DNA of 64,000 nt from Bremia lactucae (Eukaryota > Oomycota > Peronosporomycetes > Peronosporales > Peronosporaceae), in contig NC_090610.1 of assembly GCF_004359215.1 (NCBI RefSeq), positions 9,331,132-9,395,131 on the forward strand. The letters are read 5' to 3'. Positions 10,590 through 20,870 of the stretch are shown here, one piece after another (position 1 is the stretch's first letter; every line of letters starts with the position of its first letter). The notes beneath the pieces were generated by a model. It did not search any database. It was not told where the DNA came from and worked only from the letters and a program-made list of their open reading frames with translations. Position numbers and translations under genes: made by a program.

Positions 10590-10880
10590 ATTTATAATAA
10601 TAGGAAAATATTAAAGAAGTATATTTTTTATAATTTTTAATTTTGATTTAATAATTTTATCTTACCAAATTTGGTAATATTGAGGACGACAAGGCAAAAG
10701 TTCTGTTGATAGGTTAATTCAAGTTTAGTCCAACCCGCCAATCGTTACTAGACACGATTGGGCGGTGCGCAAGGAAGAGATATAATAGTTTGCTATTAAT
10801 ATTTTAAAGTCAGTCGATGGAAACTTAAAATATAAATACAATTTTGCTTTTTTCGCTAAATACTTAATATTGAATGCAAT
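10590..10880 (+). repeat. LTR-C fragment, degenerate
   Basis: Shares with LTR-C (29788-30256) the block CCCGCCAATCGTT..AGA.ACGATTG.GCGGTGCGCAAGGA (about 10735-10770), and the flanking AT-rich segments in the same order. Neither terminus is recognisable. Confidence 0.6.
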
Positions 10881-11035
10881 CGATATTTATTAAAATTAGG
10901 CAAGTAACACCTAATTCGTGACAAAACTGTAGCGCCGTTCGTAGGTGGGGCCACTTTTTAACCTGTCACGCAGCAATATTTCTATCATCCTCACAAGACC
11001 TCATCAAAGCAAGTGATTCTTTGCGCACATAGAGC

Positions 11036-12862
11036 TTATCCAGTTCGCAACCGTTTTCCTTTTGCTTCAGGTACATTGCCAGCTTGAGTTTCAATACTAC
11101 GTAATGCTGCTAATGAATCACCACCTCTGTTTCTTTTACGAGATATCCCTTCCGACAAATCTTCAGCATAACTAAGCGCAACTGCATCCTCATTTTTAAA
11201 CGCAGCCGGAAGCAAACCTTCCAATTCTAAATCATTGTGGTGAGTCGCTATCACTTGTCCTATTTCAGTGGCTTCCATTCCCTGTATAAATTCATTCCAA
11301 AATAGCCGTCTAGAGCTTTGAAATTGTTCGGCGCCGGCTTGGTCAATCTCGAGACATTTTAACAAATGTTTTGCTGCGTTAAGCATAACATTTCTCGACC
11401 TATCCGAGCTATAATCCTCAAAAGTACGAAGAATCTCCACTGTGGGTAGCTGCGCTTTGTCAACACCCTTGTAATCTAACAGTGCTTCCTTCACCAGTAC
11501 ATTAACAGCTTCAAGCTTCGCTAAGCGCTTATATGCGATATCAACCCACAAGGTAAACAATGGATTCTTCTGCGTCGAGAACTTGACTTGACCAAAGTGA
11601 AATCTCTTAAAAAGATTTAACATACTCTCGCGTTTCCACATATTCATTTGCAGACGAAATAAAAGTATCTTATTGTATTCCATGGCCGTCGCCGCAATTC
11701 GTACCGCCTTGTTTTCCCTTTGGTAAATCTGAGTTAACCACTCCAGACATTCTGTCTGCATAGCAGACGAACTTTCAGTGATGTACAACAAATAAAGCCT
11801 GGTGACGGGTGATTTGAAGAGCTCGTTCGTATTCAGCTTTTCAATCTTCAGTAGCTCGCGAACTTGCTCCTGTGTACAATGGTCCAACCAGCTTTTAAAT
11901 AGCTCCCTTTCGAGGTTCTTACCAACTAATTGAACAAATTCACGTTCAGTCGATGCGCCTAGAAGCAATTGAGCCAATTGGTCAAAACTTAGCCTATTCT
12001 TCAGCTCGCGCAGCAAAATTTTATACGGTGCAGCGTCTACATTGATTCTCGTAATTAAATCAATCCAATTTTCAAAATCCTTCGACTTTAAATACTCCAG
12101 ACATCCTTCAAATTCTGGAACCTCAAAAAGTGGCGAGATAGACGACGAATCAATTTCCTTGCGCCAATTGTTTAGCCGATGCACTTGAAGAATCATGCCA
12201 ATGTCACCACCTTGTTTAAGAAGGTTACTTAGACTTTCAATATCATGCGAAAAAGTCTTTTCAAGCTCCACACTCAGCACTTGGTAGTAGAGTCCAGGGT
12301 AACTATCGAGAAAGCTCTTTAGCGACGGCAGGTTTAAATTGTTGGGGTCGTTTAAAATCAACTTGGCAATTGTGGAAGCTTCATTTGCTGATAGTGTTTC
12401 CGGAACATCAGACTGATGTTTATGATTTTTTTCCGTCGTTTCCTTCGTATTGGAAATATCGGTAGCTTCAGTGACAAATTTCAAGCGTGTATACTCCTCT
12501 TCAAGTGGTTTCGTAAGCGCTGCCTCTTCAAACGTTGGTTTGCGATGTTCAACGTCAACCAGAAAGTTGTATAGTTCTTTTATACTCTTATCGTGTTCTA
12601 TTTCATTTTCACCTACCTTAACGGCAGCCTCCGAAACGTCCTCCACAGCTTTTTCAGGTACTTTGCTCATTTTCTGAATAAAGTACGGGACATTAATCAT
12701 TCTCTCCTCGATGCGGCTCGAAGGATCTTCCGTTTTCGATGGCACACTGATTGCGTGCGATGCCGCAGCGTCTCTTAACGGGGCGGCGTCGAGGGATGCC
12801 AGCAGGGATAACGCATTAACGAGTACAAGAAAGTGCGGAAACGTTGGAACCTTAGATTTCAT
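11036..12862 (-). CDS. Secreted RxLR-like effector, EER motif, LWY-type repeats
   Basis: A 608-residue uninterrupted protein, the longest intact gene here. Residues 1-27 form a signal peptide (hydrophobic core FLVLVNALSLLASLDA). There is no canonical RXLR. SSRIEER at 48-54 resembles the dEER motif that normally follows RXLR in oomycete effectors delivered to host cells. The rest is helical. Residues 321-361 (LFKSWLDH..VRELLKI..ELFKSPVTRLYLLYI) match the spacing of the LWY module known from tandem-repeat effectors, and weaker units can be seen at 232-262 and 408-447. Basic clusters near the C-terminus (RKRNR 575-579, KGKRLR 601-606) could act as nuclear signals. A TCATTTT initiator-like core lies at 12933-12939, about 70 bases upstream. 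The gene is flanked by AT-rich, repeat-derived DNA. The role as a host-translocated effector is inferred from family resemblance. Confidence 0.8.
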   Translation of the reverse strand: MKSKVPTFPHFLVLVNALSLLASLDAAPLRDAAASHAISVPSKTEDPSSRIEERMINVPYFIQKMSKVPEKAVEDVSEAAVKVGENEIEHDKSIKELYNFLVDVEHRKPTFEEAALTKPLEEEYTRLKFVTEATDISNTKETTEKNHKHQSDVPETLSANEASTIAKLILNDPNNLNLPSLKSFLDSYPGLYYQVLSVELEKTFSHDIESLSNLLKQGGDIGMILQVHRLNNWRKEIDSSSISPLFEVPEFEGCLEYLKSKDFENWIDLITRINVDAAPYKILLRELKNRLSFDQLAQLLLGASTEREFVQLVGKNLERELFKSWLDHCTQEQVRELLKIEKLNTNELFKSPVTRLYLLYITESSSAMQTECLEWLTQIYQRENKAVRIAATAMEYNKILLFRLQMNMWKRESMLNLFKRFHFGQVKFSTQKNPLFTLWVDIAYKRLAKLEAVNVLVKEALLDYKGVDKAQLPTVEILRTFEDYSSDRSRNVMLNAAKHLLKCLEIDQAGAEQFQSSRRLFWNEFIQGMEATEIGQVIATHHNDLELEGLLPAAFKNEDAVALSYAEDLSEGISRKRNRGGDSLAALRSIETQAGNVPEAKGKRLRTG

Positions 12863-12932
12863 TGGTGTCCCGTAGGTTGTCGAGTGTAAGTTATGTAGTG
12901 ATACTCAAACGCAGGTAAAATCCTGATTTAAT

Positions 12933-12939
12933 AAAATGA
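12933..12939 (-). promoter_or_regulatory. Possible initiator core upstream of effector gene
   Basis: TCATTTT on the minus strand matches the TCATTYY heart of the oomycete initiator, about 70 bases before the ATG. The following positions fit poorly. Confidence 0.3.
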
Positions 12940-12962
12940 AGTTCAAATCTCCTATTTTCAGC

Positions 12963-14012
12963 CAACCAGACGATGCCTGTCAGTACACTTCGATCGTGTC
13001 TTCTTCTGTAATATTTGTAACAAATCTACAAAAAGCACGAGCTTAGTCCATCAACCGTCAATGGGCATCACCAAGCGAACTGGCGCGAGGTAACATTCGT
13101 AGGCGCTCTCGCTATAGTTCGGTCGCGATCCTCGTAGATCTTGCAACATCTCCACGAGATAGTGTTTTACTTTTGAACGACCTGGGCAAGTCCAATTACT
13201 CGCCTCTCGACAATCGATGACACACTTTCGTGAAGATACCCGACGGACTTTTAGGAACGAGTCAAGCTGGTTGCCGAACGCCTCAATCGTTACACAATTG
13301 GGCCACGCAACAGCGCTTCAGGTGCTTGACGTGGAACATTCGTTTAAAGCGAAGCGCTGATAGATATACTGTGTATTCTATGTAGCCTCGCGGGACTGAT
13401 AGTGGATGCGCTTTATTAAGTTAAGTATTGGTATGAGCTTTGACTCCAGCATACCACCAGCAGTGCAACTAACACGAGTTGCCGGTGGATAAAGGTCTTC
13501 TCTTTAAGACGATTCGAATCCTGAACAGTTGGTCCAGTCAGCTGGTTTTAGCCTCGCGTATTGCTTCCGACGAGCTCGCGGTCGTCGCAGCGCACACGTC
13601 AGATTGCATCAGCGCAAGGGTCGATAACGAAGTCAACAACGTGAAATTGTTTAAGTCATCTGGAGAGAATAGATGAAAGCTCGTCGTTTATCGATTCAGT
13701 AGCAGCTGTATAGTCATTTCCTAAGTGGTGGTCACAAGCAAATATTTGAAACCATCTCCAGTCTGCTCAAACTATATTCCTGCTCACATGTGGAGTATAA
13801 CATTGCTATACTTGCATCATGTGTCGAACATAGACTTGTATTGTGTACTTTAGCGTCACGAAAGCTGAAATTATAACGCAGAAAAAATGCTCTAATCTGA
13901 TTGCATGGGAGCTTATGCAATTGATATTGCCGGAGACTTGTCAGATCCTGGAAACGCATTCCTATTCTCTCTCAACCCATTAATTACGTCGGTCGCGGTA
14001 TAGATTCTCTAA
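12963..14012. other. Intergenic, no gene recognised
   Basis: Only short frames without family resemblance occur. No LTR or pol motif was found. It may be decayed single-copy sequence. Confidence 0.4.
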
Positions 14013-14575
14013 CTAGCGATAAGTCAAATCACATTCATCGGCTTCTTTCACGACGACGACGTTATCGTACGCTTTCCATGCTTCTGCCCGAGAAGGAAAG
14101 TCGTTGCTGCGGCATGACATTATTTCAACCTTTTTTGAAAGGTGCAGGTGTCCACTTTTGACTGTGGCGGAGCTCCTGGCTGACAAAACGGCGTGCAACG
14201 GGACTTCCAGGTACTCTTCTATCGACTGCTTTCGGTAGGAATGCGCACGTGACCACTCTTGATCAGCGAAAGACCATTCTTGATAGCGATACAATATCGC
14301 GGTAAATCATGTTGGACAGCTATCGAGTCTATGCTTGACCGATTGTGTTGCACCGGTAAGAGCGTCACACTTCGTGGCGACGTGGCGTGTTTGTGAGCTA
14401 TCGTGTCTATTTCTGTAATAAGTGTGAATTTGGAGGTCAATGAACGCGGTATCGCCAAATGACCTGATACGAGACAGTAGCTATCTATTCTAAAAAAACG
14501 ACGGAAGTCCTGCAAGATCACGTTTGCCACTTTCGCTCGATGTGCACGCAGCCCGTTGGGAATTAAACAATGCAT
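14013..14575 (-). pseudogene. Possible broken gene of unknown family
   Basis: Two overlapping minus-strand frames (14575-14219 and 14294-14013) read as charged, protein-like sequence and could be one gene with a frameshift or short intron. The second contains EEYLEVPLHAVLSARSS and FPSRAEAWKAYDNVVVV. There is no signal peptide and no recognised domain. It could equally be chance ORFs. Confidence 0.25.
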
Positions 14576-15329
14576 CCTTATTCAAACATTATCTTTCTAG
14601 AGACGTTGACATGCTCGCAATTGATATAAAAAGACACGAAGAATTGATAGGACGATATTTTTTGTCATTGCCGACTTCATAGTGATGTTTTATGCTAATG
14701 AACTAGTTGGTCTTGCCAGGAATGAAACACTTCAAGAAAGGAGCGCAACTTTATTACTTGTAGTTTACTGTTGATCGTATTTTACTCAAGTCTCGCCTGT
14801 AGCCACAATGCCAAGCTCAAATATTGTGTGAAGCGCTGTTTTTCGTTTCATAAACATTTTGAAAAGAAAAGAAGTAATAGATCTCAACCCCTATATTGGC
14901 TCTAGATCCCATACGCATGATCCAAAACGACAATACTTAATTATAGGGTGTAAGGTCTGTTTTACAGCATTTAACAAGTCGCTGTTACTTAATTTACAAT
15001 TGTTATTCACGTCAATATTAGCCCCTCTTTACTATTTGTGAAGTCAATAATAAAATTCGAAATGAATTTAACGGGTGTCAGATATGTAATTTAGAGAGCC
15101 GAAAGAGAGTTCGCATATCAACTAAACCCGAGACGGTAATCATTATGACATGTGGCGAATCATACAGAAATCCAAGAATACACCATTTGGTCAAGCTTCT
15201 CTTCACAACATGGGCACCAGCAGTCTAATTTGGGATGTTCTTTACCTTCGGACTCTGTATTCCATCCGGCAGATGGTGATTATTGTATTTGACTTGTTTG
15301 CTGCGCATTTCGCACGTTGCAAGAGGAGT

Positions 15330-15343
15330 TCATTCTTAAATTC
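15330..15343 (+). promoter_or_regulatory. Oomycete initiator-like core, Gly/Tyr gene 1
   Basis: TCATTCTTAAATTC matches TCATTYYNCAWTTT at 12 of 14 positions, 37 bases before the chosen ATG. This argues for the ATG at 15380 over the in-frame upstream ATG at 15317, which would precede the transcription start. Confidence 0.55.
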
Positions 15344-15379
15344 CCATCGCTCCAACCAAGTCGTGAACACATTTCAACG

Positions 15380-15691
15380 ATGTTTAACAAGTCAGCGATT
15401 GTTTTATGCATGGCAAGTGCGGCCCTATATGGCAATTCTGTCGATGCATCCGCAGAAGTCGCAGAAACATTGGGTCTGCTCGGCCTTGCAGCTGGTCTTT
15501 CCGGTGGCGTCGGCGTCGGCGTCAACGTTGGGTACCCCTATGGTGGTGGCTATGGATATAGACCAAGCGTGGGATACTACCCATACAACCCGTACAACCC
15601 AAACTACGGTTATAATGTTGCCCCAGTTGGCAACAGTGGAAATTCGTACGCAACCGCTTCTGCGACTGCCTCCCGCAATCTGCGCGCATAA
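15380..15691 (+). CDS. Small secreted Gly/Tyr-rich protein, copy 1
   Basis: A 103-residue protein. Residues 1-25 look like a signal peptide (MFNKSAIVLCMASAALYGN, cleavage expected near DASA). The mature part starts with an amphipathic LGLLGLAAGLSGG stretch. It then turns into Gly/Val repeats (GGVGVGVNVG), Tyr/Pro/Asn repeats (YPYGGGYGY, YYPYNPYNPNYGYN) and a Ser/Thr/Ala tail ending SRNLRA. Such composition is seen in cell-wall or matrix proteins, but no family was recognised and there are no cysteine pairs. The paralogue at 45238-45540 lacks one short Tyr/Pro/Asn unit. The start was chosen from the initiator-like site just upstream. A frame on another phase across the same DNA is a shadow. 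Confidence 0.75.
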   Translation: MFNKSAIVLCMASAALYGNSVDASAEVAETLGLLGLAAGLSGGVGVGVNVGYPYGGGYGYRPSVGYYPYNPYNPNYGYNVAPVGNSGNSYATASATASRNLRA

Positions 15692-15800
15692 ATGCAGGGA
15701 TAACCTTTCACCATTCTCGTCACGTCTAGTACTACATTTCAGTCGCGTTACAAATGTTGTATATTGTAATCGGTAGTCTTTTATTTCGTAAATACATGTT

Positions 15801-16276
15801 TAAGCTGTATTTTTGTGACGGAGTGGTGGCTTCAAAATAAATGTTTGTACCATTCCCGTCACCTTTTGAAAGACTGCTTTCACTAATGTTGAGATACAGA
15901 AAATATGCAACCATCAAAAGAGCTTCAAAAATTCATCGAGACTATCTCTCTAGCAATGGCACAGCAGATTGTGCTGTGATGACAAGATATTTTATGGTTA
16001 CAACTAGCATCTGGGGTTGAATTCCAAACACCGTCAAAATAACGAGCAGTGTTACTTTTGATAGAATTTTAGATAGAAAGGTTTGTTTCTGGAGTTTGGC
16101 ATAAACCAGACACGGTCCATGGCATTCCCTCTGTATGATTACGTATTTGAACAATGCAGTATACATTTATTAACATATAAAATCCAGCCTGTTCACGACC
16201 CACTCGCATAAGAAAATGTAGCCAAGACTCCATCGCTGCGGTAGTCCTCAGACAAGTTTTATTGCTTTGTGCGTAT
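15801..16276. other. Intergenic before element B1
   Basis: No gene or repeat is recognised. Short frames only. Confidence 0.4.
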
Positions 16277-16714
16277 TGTAACGGGGTGTATCGCTACATG
16301 AAATTAACAATTGAAGGTTGTTTATTTACATATTATCTAAAAGGTAGAGAATATTTGGAGAATACTACTTTTCGTGGTAATATTCTAAAAGATTATCCAT
16401 TGGTAGATATAGACCATTATATCTACTTTCTCCGCTGTCAGTCAGCGCCGGACGCGCGCAAAGAGAAAGACAGATGAGACTTTATTACATGTTTTGTATT
16501 AATTTTATAACTAAGTCAGTATTAAGTAAACAGGACAGAAGAACTTAATTATATTAATACAGTTTTCAATTAACCTCTTTAAAGCAAGTGCTTAAAAGAG
16601 AGTCTTCCTCTGCACGTACTAGTGTACGTGAAGTGACGTGGGGCACCACTCGCACTGAGGCAGTGCGAAGTGGGTTTGTACTGAAGCAGTACAAGTCAGT
16701 AGTGCCCCGTTACA
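16277..16714 (+). repeat. LTR-B, complete 5' LTR
   Basis: 438 bp, TGTAACGGGG...CCCCGTTACA, a 10-bp perfect terminal inverted repeat. The last ~100 bases hold three inverted repeats: CACGTACTAGTGTACGTG, CACTCGCACTG..CAGTGCGAAGTG and TTGTACTG..CAGTACAA. The last two are enclosed by GGGGCAC..GTGCCCC. Confidence 0.9.
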
Positions 16715-16716
16715 TA

Positions 16717-16725
16717 TGGTAGCAC
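16717..16725 (+). other. Primer-binding site, TGGTAGCAC
   Basis: Two bases after the LTR, TGGTAGCAC would pair with a tRNA ending GTGCTACCA. The TGGTA start fits an initiator-Met tRNA primer, as in many gypsy elements. The same 9-mer follows LTR-A, LTR-B and LTR-D copies in this window. Confidence 0.75.
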
Positions 16726-16764
16726 TTTGTAGCTCGTCCAAGGACCACAATTCCACCATATAAC

Positions 16765-17767
16765 ATTGACATGTTAGATGTTAATGGAAATACGCATCAA
16801 GTTTCGCGTGATAGCTACTAATTTCCAAGTGACACAGAGAGGAGTGCGTCGAACGAATAAGTTCGACCGTAGGGAACGATGCCACTTTGGCCATGCTGTC
16901 CGGTTTGGACAGAGATGCCCTCGATTCAGCCATCGCCAAGTTCATACAACATGAACTAGTCGAGGCGAAGGAGAATGTAGCCTTGCTTAATCAGCAAGGC
17001 TCTCAACAGGCAGAACTGTTGAGGTTACATCAGCTACAGACACCTGACGTGGGATGAAGCACACGCGTCGTCCCGAATCCTTAAAGATTGACATCTATAA
17101 ATATAGGGGAGTCGAAGAAGACTCCCTCTTAAGATGGTTTGTCAAGTTGAGCGATACCATAAGGGATCGTCAGATCGTCGACGAGCAAATGCAATTCGCA
17201 TTTGCTTAGTCAAATTTGGCAGGTCGTACCAAAATTTGGGCACTAGGCCTTAAGGTTGCGCGACCCAATGTCTTTGGCTCGCTAGAGGCTTTTAAAACCC
17301 GATTTGAACAGACGTTTGAACCGCCTAGGGATGAGTTCAGAGCTCGTTCAGAGCTTCTGAAACTCAAGCAAGGCAAGCGTGATGTGCACGCATATGCCCA
17401 GCACATACGACTCTTAGCGAGTTGTATTACAAATAACCCAGTTCATGAACACACGTTGATTACGGTGTTCATGCAAGGTTTTATGGATGGTCCCGAAAGA
17501 CCCATCTGTTTTTCTTGGAAACTGGATATGCTTGAAGAAGCAATATCCGTTGCCGAACAAGAGGACTTTAACTAGAGACAGGCTCAATCTAGCTCGTCAT
17601 CATATCGTCCTCCAAGACGACACGAACTGGGAGGTCCAGAGCCTATAGACATCTCTTATGTCGGAAGCGAGAAACTTCGCTTTTCGAACAACAAGCGATT
17701 GCAGAAATGCAATCGCTGTCAAAAGGTAGGACACTACGCTCATGAGTGTAGTGCTCCAGGGTACTGA
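16765..17767 (+). pseudogene. B1 gag, broken
   Basis: Nucleocapsid/capsid precursor of family B. Near 16895-17030 a frame reads LSGLDRDALDSAIAKFIQHEL and LLNQQGSQQAELLRL. Then KIDIYKYRGVEEDSLLRW is followed by the capsid region 17216-17575 (FEPPRDEFRARSELLKLKQGKRDVHAYAQH, ending LEEAISVAEQEDF). A CCHC zinc knuckle reads CNRCQKVGHYAHEC at 17719-17760. Several stops and at least one early frameshift are present. The family B gag on the minus strand at 61075-62276 is the closest relative. Confidence 0.8.
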
Positions 17768-17929
17768 ACGAAATTATGGACCGAATGCCAAAAAGGGCAA
17801 CGGTCGCGGGTCCGACGTTGTTGCAATAGCAACAGCGAGGTGGATCGCCAAAAAAACGGTCGGGGTCAGTAGGTGCGCAACGCCCTACTGATCCAGCAAC
17901 CTCAAGAGAATTTGCAAATCTCTTGACTT

Positions 17930-18486
17930 AAGTTGCTCCAGACACACAATCATATTGTGTCTCTGCACCTGGTGATGAGGTATCGTTCATCACCTTGAAA
18001 TTAAAAGTAACAAATGATTTGTCAATTAGAGCCCTAGAGGATTGTGGAGCGTCGAATAACTTTACTCGTCGCCAGTCGCTAGAGGGTCGTAGGCTCAAAT
18101 ATGTTGAGCGCGACATCCTAACGAGGATGACGGTGCGTCTAACGACAGGAGCATCGATAACAGCAATGAAACGCGTAGTGAACTTTCACTACACGTTAAG
18201 AGATTTACAGCACAATGATGATTTCATCGTACTGGATTTGGATGACAAATTTGATGTCATCCTAGGTTTACCTTGGCTCGGAAAATATGAGCCAAGGATC
18301 AGCTGGCAGCATCGACCCGTAAAGATGCTTGCCACTTGTTCATCAGATGGCCATCTGATGAACGTCTTGGAGCGTCCACAAGGGTGTGGATGTACTACGA
18401 GTGAGTGCGATGTCCTCGCTTGTGGTACGGTCGTTAGTACAACTGCACAAGATTACAGTGTGATTACTAAACAGTGTGATTACTAA
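17930..18486 (+). pseudogene. B1 aspartic protease region
   Basis: Retropepsin-like domain. The catalytic motif reads ALEDCGASNNF (about 18029-18063); the D-C/S-G-A triad is present. ITLKLKVTND lies just before and FIVLDLDDKFDVILGLPWL (about 18220-18280) follows, as in family relatives. The 163-codon frame starts at 17995 with an in-frame ATG, but upstream sequence is homologous too, so this is part of a gag-pol polyprotein and not a separate gene. Confidence 0.75.
18338..18363. repeat. 26-bp perfect palindrome after protease
   Basis: The centre reads CATCAGATGGCCATCTGATG (18341-18360) and pairing extends three bases on each side. The C1 copy has one mismatch (31922-31947). In B-minus the corresponding palindrome is split by an inversion. 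Confidence 0.8.
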
Positions 18487-18499
18487 TCACACTGTTAAG

Positions 18500-19987
18500 T
18501 CAGCTGCCGGAGGCTGTGCTAATGCACAGGCAGCGCCGAAGGTCCACCACTCGAAGAAGCCGAGTGGATTGAGACATGAAAGTACGCCTAGCGGCTAAAT
18601 TCAAGCAAGATACCGGTTTTCCAAAATGGACAACACGATGATCCTAGGTCGAGAAGAGAGTCGACCCCAGAGGAGCCAACGGTGATAGCACAATCACAGT
18701 CGGAACACATTGAGGGAATAAACCCCGCGTATGCGAGGAGAAAACCCCTCAAATAGTGAATGCTGAAATGACAAAACTTCAGCATCCCGAAAAAATTACC
18801 CCTCTGCAGCCTGTGGACAAATTCCAGGAAGAAACCGAGACATTGAATGTCGTGATTAATGCCGGATCAAGAGAAGGAGCTTATAGTCTTAGCTGTATGC
18901 GCCTCCAAAATTAATATCGGAGATATCTCAATTACCAACCCTTGAACCTAAGCGGTTCTTGAGAAATCTGCGTGGTGGTAAAATCAAGCAGATCTGCGTA
19001 CTCGTCACAGAGGACGAATACGTATCCGATATTGGTCAGCGGTAATTTTATTTCCTGAAGCAGTTCCATGCGAGTTGCCTAAGGATAAAGGCACTCGACA
19101 TGAGATCGAGCTCAAACCGGGCTCGATTTACTGTGTCATGAAGCAGTGGCCATTGCCTTGTGAACAAGTACTGCAATCGATAAATTCGTTATCAATCGAT
19201 TTAACGCGGGCCATGAGAGGGAGTCAACCTTCCCACATAGTTCTGTGAGCGAAATAGCACAGGAGTGTGGTAGATAGTGCACGCATTCAATAAAATGAAT
19301 GCTGCAACGGTACCGGCTCAAACGCCGATACCTAGAATGGACGTAATCATAGATGGTATGTCTAAGAGTACCATGTTTTCGTCTACGGATCTGATGGATG
19401 GGTTCTATCAAATCCTTATGCGTGAACGGACATCCCGTACACAGCAGTGAGCACTCCCAGTGGGATGCTCTGGGAATGGCTAGTGATGCCTCAGGGGCTT
19501 AGTAACACCCCTGCAACATTCAACAGATGTGTAACAAATCTGTTGAGACCGGTGCGGGATTTCGCACCAAGTTATTTCGACGATGTATTCGTCCATAGCC
19601 GGGCCATGGACGGTAAAACGGACGTGGAAGTTCATAAAACTCACGTTCGTCAGGTTCTTACACTTATGCGAGAACATAAATTGGATACAAATCTCAAGAA
19701 GTGTATATTCGCTGCAAGCGAAATACCACTTTTTGGGTGCATCGTCGGTAAACACGGCGTGCGCCCTGATCCCGAAAAGATCAAAGCAATCACCGACTGG
19801 CCAGGTTCAGTCGATGTCAAGGGACTTAGAAAGTTCCTTGGATTAGCGGCGTATTTGCACAAGTACTCCCGCAATTATGCCGAGATGACAGTTCATCTCT
19901 CTCGTCTCTTGAAAAAATACGAGAAATGGCTATGGAACGCTGATTGTACGCGTTCCTTTGAAAGTAATAAGAAAAGCTTGATTTAAT
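18500..19987 (+). pseudogene. B1 reverse transcriptase
   Basis: The linker (LPTLEPKRFLRNLRGGK-like, about 18935-18985) leads into RT. GTRHEIELKPGS.YCVMKQWPLP is at 19090-19156, MSKSTMFSSTDLMDGFYQILM at about 19359-19422, and the main open part is 19447-19986. The latter includes GMLWEWLVMPQGLSNTPATFNR, the catalytic YFDDVFVHS (about 19570-19600) and GLRKFLGLAAYLHKYSRNYAEM. The YxDD box is intact. A frame change near 19435 and missing bases around 19230 break the protein. Confidence 0.85.
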
Positions 19988-19993
19988 AGCCCA

Positions 19994-20290
19994 TCTTGGC
20001 GGTTGCAGATCAAGACAGACCATTCCATGTGGTATGTGACGCAAGCGATTTTGCAATCGGCTGTGCGTTAATGCAATACGATACAGAAGGCGCGGAGCGC
20101 GTCGTCTGTTACCAATCGCGTCAGCTGCAACCAGCTGAACGCAATTATCCAGTGCATGACAAGGAACTCCTTGCAATGAAATAAGCACTGGCTAAGTTTA
20201 GGGTCTATCTCCTCGGAGATAGACCGTTCATCGTATATACAGACCATGCCTCATTACGCACGGCCATAAATAGATCACCTCTCTCGCAAA
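19994..20290 (+). pseudogene. B1 RNase H
   Basis: DQDRPFHVVCDASDFAIGCALMQY, then VVCYQSRQLQPAERNYPVHDKELLAMK, a TAA stop, then FIVYTDHASLRTAI. These are the D-E-D motif surroundings of Ty3/gypsy RNase H. It stops abruptly near 20285, where a deletion joins it to the integrase. Confidence 0.85.
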
Positions 20291-20294
20291 GAAC

Positions 20295-20870
20295 TCACAA
20301 TGATTTGCGCTTGCCCATCATGTATGAGTGTCACGATGCACCAACATGTGGCATCGTGAATGGGAGAAGACTTATCTTACAGTAAGTCGCGAGTTTTACT
20401 GGCCCCGCCAGAATCAGTTCGTGGGCAAGTACATTCGTGCTTGCGAGGTATGTCAACGGGTGAAGCCTAGCCTTTCATCCCGCGCACCTCTTCAGCCTCT
20501 ACCACTTCCGGGAGAATGTTGGCAGTCCTTATTTATAAACATCGTCTTCGGATTTCGCGTAAAGGATAACAAAAACAATGAAAGCCTTGATTTTGTAGAG
20601 AGATTCAGCAAGTTGGTATATCTTGTTGCAGTACAAGAGTCGATCACGGCTCCGGGCTCTGCCCGTGTCATTATCGACACGGTATTCTAACTACACGGTT
20701 CACCCCAAAGTCTAGTCTCCGATAGAGATCCACGGTCCACGACGGAGTTTTGGCAATCCGTGTTCCGATCTCTCGAAAAATGGCTAACTTTGTCAACTTC
20801 TGAACATCCAGAGATAGATGGTCAGACGAAACGCGTAAATTGCGTACACGCATAAACTTGCGGACGTATT
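20295..20870 (+). pseudogene. B1 integrase, partial
   Basis: Zinc-binding region with YIRACEVCQRVKPS (about 20431-20475). The core follows: IVFGFRVKDNKNNESLDFVERFSKL, ITAPGSARVIIDTVF, then VSDRDPRSTTEFWQSVFRSLEKW and STSEHPEIDGQTKRVN (to about 20840). It has one stop after DTVF and ends at 20870. C-terminal barrel and chromodomain are absent. Confidence 0.8.

Larger units (their letters stand above)
14890..15800 (+). repeat. Segmental duplication, copy 1 (partner 44720-45670)
   Basis: The block around the Gly/Tyr gene recurs about 30 kb away with the same order and few changes. Shared upstream blocks are ACGACAATACTTAATTATAGG (ACGACGATACTTAAGTATAGG in copy 2) and GAGACGGTAATCATTATGAC. Shared downstream blocks are CCATTCTCGTCACGTCTA and ACAAATGTTGTATATTGTA. 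Similarity fades near 14890 and 15800. Confidence 0.85.
16277..20870 (+). mobile_element. Element B1: Ty3/gypsy, 5' LTR to integrase
   Basis: A truncated copy of family B. It has a complete 5' LTR, PBS, gag, protease, RT, RNase H and partial integrase in the usual Ty3/gypsy order. It is cut within the integrase core at about 20870, where minus-strand debris of another element begins. A deletion joins RNase H to the integrase zinc-binding region near 20290. No 3' LTR or aORF remains. Confidence 0.85.

Noticed and set aside
12450..12778. Plus-strand frames inside the effector gene
   Set aside because: Short, low-complexity antisense shadows of the intact 608-residue gene.
13479..13676. 65-codon plus frame between the effector and the Gly/Tyr gene
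   Set aside because: No conserved partner, no initiator, no signal peptide; length expected by chance.
15317..15379. Upstream in-frame ATG extending Gly/Tyr protein 1 to 124 residues
   Set aside because: It lies before the initiator-like site, is not present in copy 2 and would bury the signal peptide.
15150..15776. 208-codon plus frame over the Gly/Tyr gene, and the 157-codon frame at 45146-45619
   Set aside because: Out-of-frame shadows of the duplicated secreted protein. They end in repetitive Thr/Ile text made by the Gly/Tyr codons in another phase.
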